Source of the DNA: Paenibacillus sp. FSL M7-0420
Lineage (GTDB): Bacteria; Bacillota; Bacilli; Paenibacillales; Paenibacillaceae
Direction of reading: 5' to 3'
DNA: 64,000 nt
Assembly: GCF_038002345.1 (NCBI RefSeq)
Contig: NZ_JBBOCJ010000001.1
Span: forward strand, 248,001-312,000
The first letter of the stretch is position 1. Each line of letters opens with the position of its first letter. The notes under the pieces were generated by a model. It was given only the letters and a program-made list of their open reading frames with translations, was not told the origin of the DNA and ran no database searches. Below are positions 60,988 through 64,000 of the stretch, one piece after another. Both the position numbers and the translations under genes were made by a program.

Positions 60988-63900
60988 GTGAGAATGCCAT
61001 TATCCCGGCGGATGATGAACCGGACACTTGTAACCGTCATGCTGATCTCCATGATGGCGCTGCCTGCGGCAAGCGCAGAGCTGCCTGCTGTCCAGGCGGC
61101 GCAAGGTGTAACGGGGAACGGGCAGGAGGTACGGCAGCTGCCTGAGGGCAGCTATGAGCATTATCTGCAGCAATACGAGGGCGAGGAGCAGCCGCGCGAA
61201 GAAATTATGCTGAAGGGGGCCGATTATACAGGGGCCGAGGGGATGAGCCCGGAGGTGCTAACAGAGCTTGGCGGGGAGACGGGGAGATACGTCAGAACGG
61301 AGGAGAGCGGCTCCATCCGGTGGCAGCTGGATGTGCCGAAGTCCGGACTGTACCACATCTCGGTCCGTTATTATCCGGTGAAGGGCAAAAGCTCGGCGAT
61401 TGAACGTGAGCTGCTGATTGACGGCAAGCTGCCGTTCGCCAGCGCCCGCAATCTGTCCTTCGCGCGGATCTGGGTCAATGAGAACCCGGAGATCCAGCAG
61501 GATAACCGGGACAATGATCTCCGGCCGCGCCAGATTGAGGCTCCGGCCTGGCAGGAGACGCTGCTGAGAGATACGGAAGGCTACTATGAGGAGCCGTACC
61601 AATTCTATTTCCCGGCAGGCCGGCACACCATAACGATGGTGTCCGGCAGAGAGCCGATGGTCATCGACTATATTAAGCTGCACAGCTACGCTGCACCCGC
61701 TGCCTATGCAGAGGTGAAGCAGGGCTACGAAGCTCAAGAATACAAGGAAACCAGCGGCCATACGATCAAGATTCAGGGGGAAGACGCGGCCTACAAATCC
61801 TCCCCGACCTTGTATCCGGTCACAGACCGCTCAAGCCCTTCAACAGAGCCGTACGATGTCTCCAAGATCAGAATGAACACGATTGGCGGCAACAACTGGC
61901 GGGTACCGGGCCAATGGATCGCCTGGGAAGTGGAAGCGCCGGAGGACGGTCTGTACAACATCACCATCAAAGGCCGGCAGGAGCTGCTAAGAGGGATCTA
62001 TTCCACACGCTCCCTGCGGATTGACGGAGAGGTTCCTTTTCGGGAAATGCTGCAAATACCGTTCTATTACGATTCGGATTGGCAGATGAACCGGCTGGGG
62101 AACGGGGATGAGCCGTATTTGTTCTATTTAAGCAAAGGAAAACACGAATTGCAGCTGGAGGTCAGCCTCGGGGCGATTGCGCCGCTCTTGCGCCAGGTGG
62201 AGGCCAGTGTGCTGGACATTAATGCGATGTACCGCAAAATCCTGATGATTACAGGCAATGTGCCGGATCCGTACCGCGATTACAGGCTGGAGGAGCAAAT
62301 CCCGGATATGACGGCGGTCTTCCGTGAGCAGAGCAAGATTCTATATGGCATATCGGAAGAGCTGGTCCGGCTTACAGGGGAAAAGAGTGATAAAACCGCA
62401 ACCTTGAATAAAACTGCTTATCAGCTGGCGGACATGGCCGACAAGCCGGAAACGGTGCAGAAGCGGCTATCGCAGTTCAAAATCAATGTCGGCAGCGTCG
62501 GCTCCTGGATTCTGGAGGTACGGGAGCAGCCGCTGGAGATTGATTACCTGCTGCTCTCTTCGCCGGATGTGAAGCTGCCGAAGGCGAATGCTTCCGGGTT
62601 CAGGAAGCTTGTGCATGAGGTGTCGTCCTTCACCCATTCGTTCTTCGAGGATTACAACACGATTGGCAATACCACGGAGAACGGCGAGACCATTGATGTA
62701 TGGATCGGAACCGGCCGCGACCAGGCGCAGGTGCTGAAGGCAATGATCGATGATACATTTACCCCGCTTACCGGCATCGGTGTCAATCTGAAGCTGGTGA
62801 GTCCGAATGTGCTGCTGCGCGCCTCGCTGGCCGGGGAAGGCCCGGATGTGGCGATGCAGGTCGGCAATGATATGCCGGTGAACTTCGGGATGCGCCAAGC
62901 GGCGGAGGATCTGTCGAAGTATCCCGGCTATGAGGAAGTGGTGAAGCAGTTCAGAGACAGCGCGCTCGTGCCGTACCGGTTCGAGAATCAGGTCTTCGCC
63001 CTGCCGGAGCAGCAGATCTTCAACATGCTGTTCTACCGGAAGGATATTCTGCAGGAGCTGAATCTTGAGCCGCCGCAGACCTGGGATGAGGTCTACGCGA
63101 TGATTCCGGTGCTGCAGAAGCACCGGATGGATATGGCGCTGCCGCTCGCGCAGACGACAGGCGTACCGGTGCTGGAGGTCAACCGCGCCTATGCCATGCT
63201 GCTCTATCAGATGGGCGGATCCTTTTATCTGAATAACGGAGCGAAGAGCGGACTCGATACAGAGACCGGGCTGGCTGCCTTCAAGAACTGGACCAATTTC
63301 TATACCAGCTACAAGCTGCCGCTGATCTTCGACTTCCCGATGCGGTTCCGCACCGGCGAGATGCCGGTCGGCATTCAGGATTATACCTTCTATAACTATC
63401 TGACAGTATCTGCGCCGGAGATTAAAGGGCTATGGGAATTCATTCCGGTTCCGGGAACGAAACAGCCGGACGGCAGTATCCGCAGGGATGTTGCCAGCGG
63501 GGGCACCGCCGCGCTAATGCTCAAGCAGGCGAAGAACAAGGATGCCGCCTGGGAATTCATGAAGTGGTGGGTAGACAAGGATTCTCAGGTCCGCTTCGGC
63601 CGGGAGATGGAGGGCCTCATGGGCGCGGCAGCGCGGTATCCGACCGCGAACGTTGAAGCGCTTAAGGAGCTGCCGTGGCCGACAAGCGATTACCGTCATC
63701 TGGAGGAGCAGTGGCAATGGGTGCAGGGTGTGCCTGAGGTGCCGGGCGGTTACTTCACAGGCCGCCATCTGGACAATGCTCTGCGCGAGGTCATCAACAA
63801 TGGAACGAACACCGCTGATGCCCTGTACGATTATGTGCAGGAGATCGACTATGAGATTGATCAAAAGAGAGCAGAGTTCGATTTGAAACGAAGGGAATAG
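60988..63900 (+). CDS. Large secreted solute-binding protein with N-terminal carbohydrate-binding-like modules
   Basis: The 970-residue protein has a signal peptide (LVTVMLISMMALPAASA) with an AxA cleavage site and no lipobox. Residues about 70-245 and 255-400 are two beta-rich modules with the pattern of CBM6/35-like domains (SIRWQLDVPKSGLYHISVRYY and GQWIAWEVEAPEDGLYNIT). A family 1 solute-binding domain fills about 555-960 (DVWIGTGRDQAQVLKAMID, NMLFYRKDILQELNLEPP, GWEFI-like end). A GTG start has GAGGAGGG seven bases upstream. The permease gene follows. The size is about twice that of a normal binding protein; it may stay on the wall polysaccharide and deliver released sugars. Confidence 0.9.
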   Translation: MRMPLSRRMMNRTLVTVMLISMMALPAASAELPAVQAAQGVTGNGQEVRQLPEGSYEHYLQQYEGEEQPREEIMLKGADYTGAEGMSPEVLTELGGETGRYVRTEESGSIRWQLDVPKSGLYHISVRYYPVKGKSSAIERELLIDGKLPFASARNLSFARIWVNENPEIQQDNRDNDLRPRQIEAPAWQETLLRDTEGYYEEPYQFYFPAGRHTITMVSGREPMVIDYIKLHSYAAPAAYAEVKQGYEAQEYKETSGHTIKIQGEDAAYKSSPTLYPVTDRSSPSTEPYDVSKIRMNTIGGNNWRVPGQWIAWEVEAPEDGLYNITIKGRQELLRGIYSTRSLRIDGEVPFREMLQIPFYYDSDWQMNRLGNGDEPYLFYLSKGKHELQLEVSLGAIAPLLRQVEASVLDINAMYRKILMITGNVPDPYRDYRLEEQIPDMTAVFREQSKILYGISEELVRLTGEKSDKTATLNKTAYQLADMADKPETVQKRLSQFKINVGSVGSWILEVREQPLEIDYLLLSSPDVKLPKANASGFRKLVHEVSSFTHSFFEDYNTIGNTTENGETIDVWIGTGRDQAQVLKAMIDDTFTPLTGIGVNLKLVSPNVLLRASLAGEGPDVAMQVGNDMPVNFGMRQAAEDLSKYPGYEEVVKQFRDSALVPYRFENQVFALPEQQIFNMLFYRKDILQELNLEPPQTWDEVYAMIPVLQKHRMDMALPLAQTTGVPVLEVNRAYAMLLYQMGGSFYLNNGAKSGLDTETGLAAFKNWTNFYTSYKLPLIFDFPMRFRTGEMPVGIQDYTFYNYLTVSAPEIKGLWEFIPVPGTKQPDGSIRRDVASGGTAALMLKQAKNKDAAWEFMKWWVDKDSQVRFGREMEGLMGAAARYPTANVEALKELPWPTSDYRHLEEQWQWVQGVPEVPGGYFTGRHLDNALREVINNGTNTADALYDYVQEIDYEIDQKRAEFDLKRRE

Positions 63901-63912
63901 GGAGGGACTCTT

Positions 63913-64000
63913 GTGCAGAAAGTGAAACATACGGCCGAACCCTTGATTCAGCCCCGGCTGTCCCCTTCCGGGCTGCGTAATTACTGGGCTTTGTTCGGCA
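63913..64000 (+). CDS. Probable sugar ABC transporter permease, cut by window end
   Basis: A GTG at 63913 has GGAGGG six bases upstream and opens a frame to the window end (VQKVKHTAEPLIQPRLSPSG then LRNYWALFG). The basic N-terminus fits a binding-protein-dependent permease of the MsmF/LplB type, expected after two binding-protein genes. Only 29 residues are visible, so the call rests mainly on context. Confidence 0.6.
   Translation, partial: MQKVKHTAEPLIQPRLSPSGLRNYWALFG

Noticed and set aside
1..64000. tRNA, rRNA or prophage genes
   Set aside because: Looked for by eye and none could be supported in any intergenic region.

Overview
The window looks like a chromosomal segment of a spore-forming Bacillota, most likely Paenibacillus or a close relative. 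This is inferred from gene content, not from a search. Supporting genes are a GerA-C-D-B type germinant receptor operon, bacillithiol-linked thiol proteins (YtxJ and a BrxA/B bacilliredoxin), the octanoyl-transferase LipL, EcsAB, a KinB-like sensor kinase, strong AGGAGG ribosome sites with many GTG and TTG starts, and moderately high GC. No rRNA, tRNA, prophage or CRISPR array was found.

Layout. 1-5.1 kb: a YhaQP/NatAB-type ABC exporter (cut by the window start), then a divergent AraC regulator and GH43 glycosidase. 5.1-6.6 kb: repeats, then on the minus strand a c-di-AMP (ydaO-type) riboswitch and terminator in front of a small degenerate ECF-sigma-like protein. 6.6-11.3 kb: a beta-propeller protein, a glutaredoxin-ytxJ redox pair, SDR, ThuA-like and CHAD proteins. 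11.5-15 kb: lipL, a 52-bp-period repeat array split by an intact IS256-family element, and a nitrilase-family hydrolase. 15-21.1 kb: a MarR/nitroreductase/monooxygenase operon, a phospholipase-D-like protein, and ArsR plus SulP. 21.7-29.3 kb: DUF1361 protein, alkyltransferase-like protein, the ger operon and small enzymes. 29.5-35.7 kb: a two-protein membrane glycosylation module (GT39 + GT2), a short flavoprotein and a two-component system. 36.2-41 kb: glgC-glgD-glgP. 41-55.9 kb: methionine sulfoxide reductase, GNAT, MFS, MarR, EcsAB, flavoprotein, KinB-like kinase, bacilliredoxin, nadE, hydrolase, acpS, mutY. 57.1-64 kb: a LacI regulator and the start of a carbohydrate ABC uptake locus with two solute-binding proteins and a permease cut by the window end.

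The most unusual feature is the intergenic DNA. Many gaps, especially between convergent genes, hold repeat elements. Four arrays with a period of 51-52 bp are visible (two sharing one core, two others related to each other), plus a fifth of about 99-102 bp. The IS element sits exactly inside one array, with an 8-bp target duplication; removing it restores the 52-bp spacing. The second strong lead is the c-di-AMP riboswitch controlling a sigma-like protein instead of a potassium or cell-wall gene.
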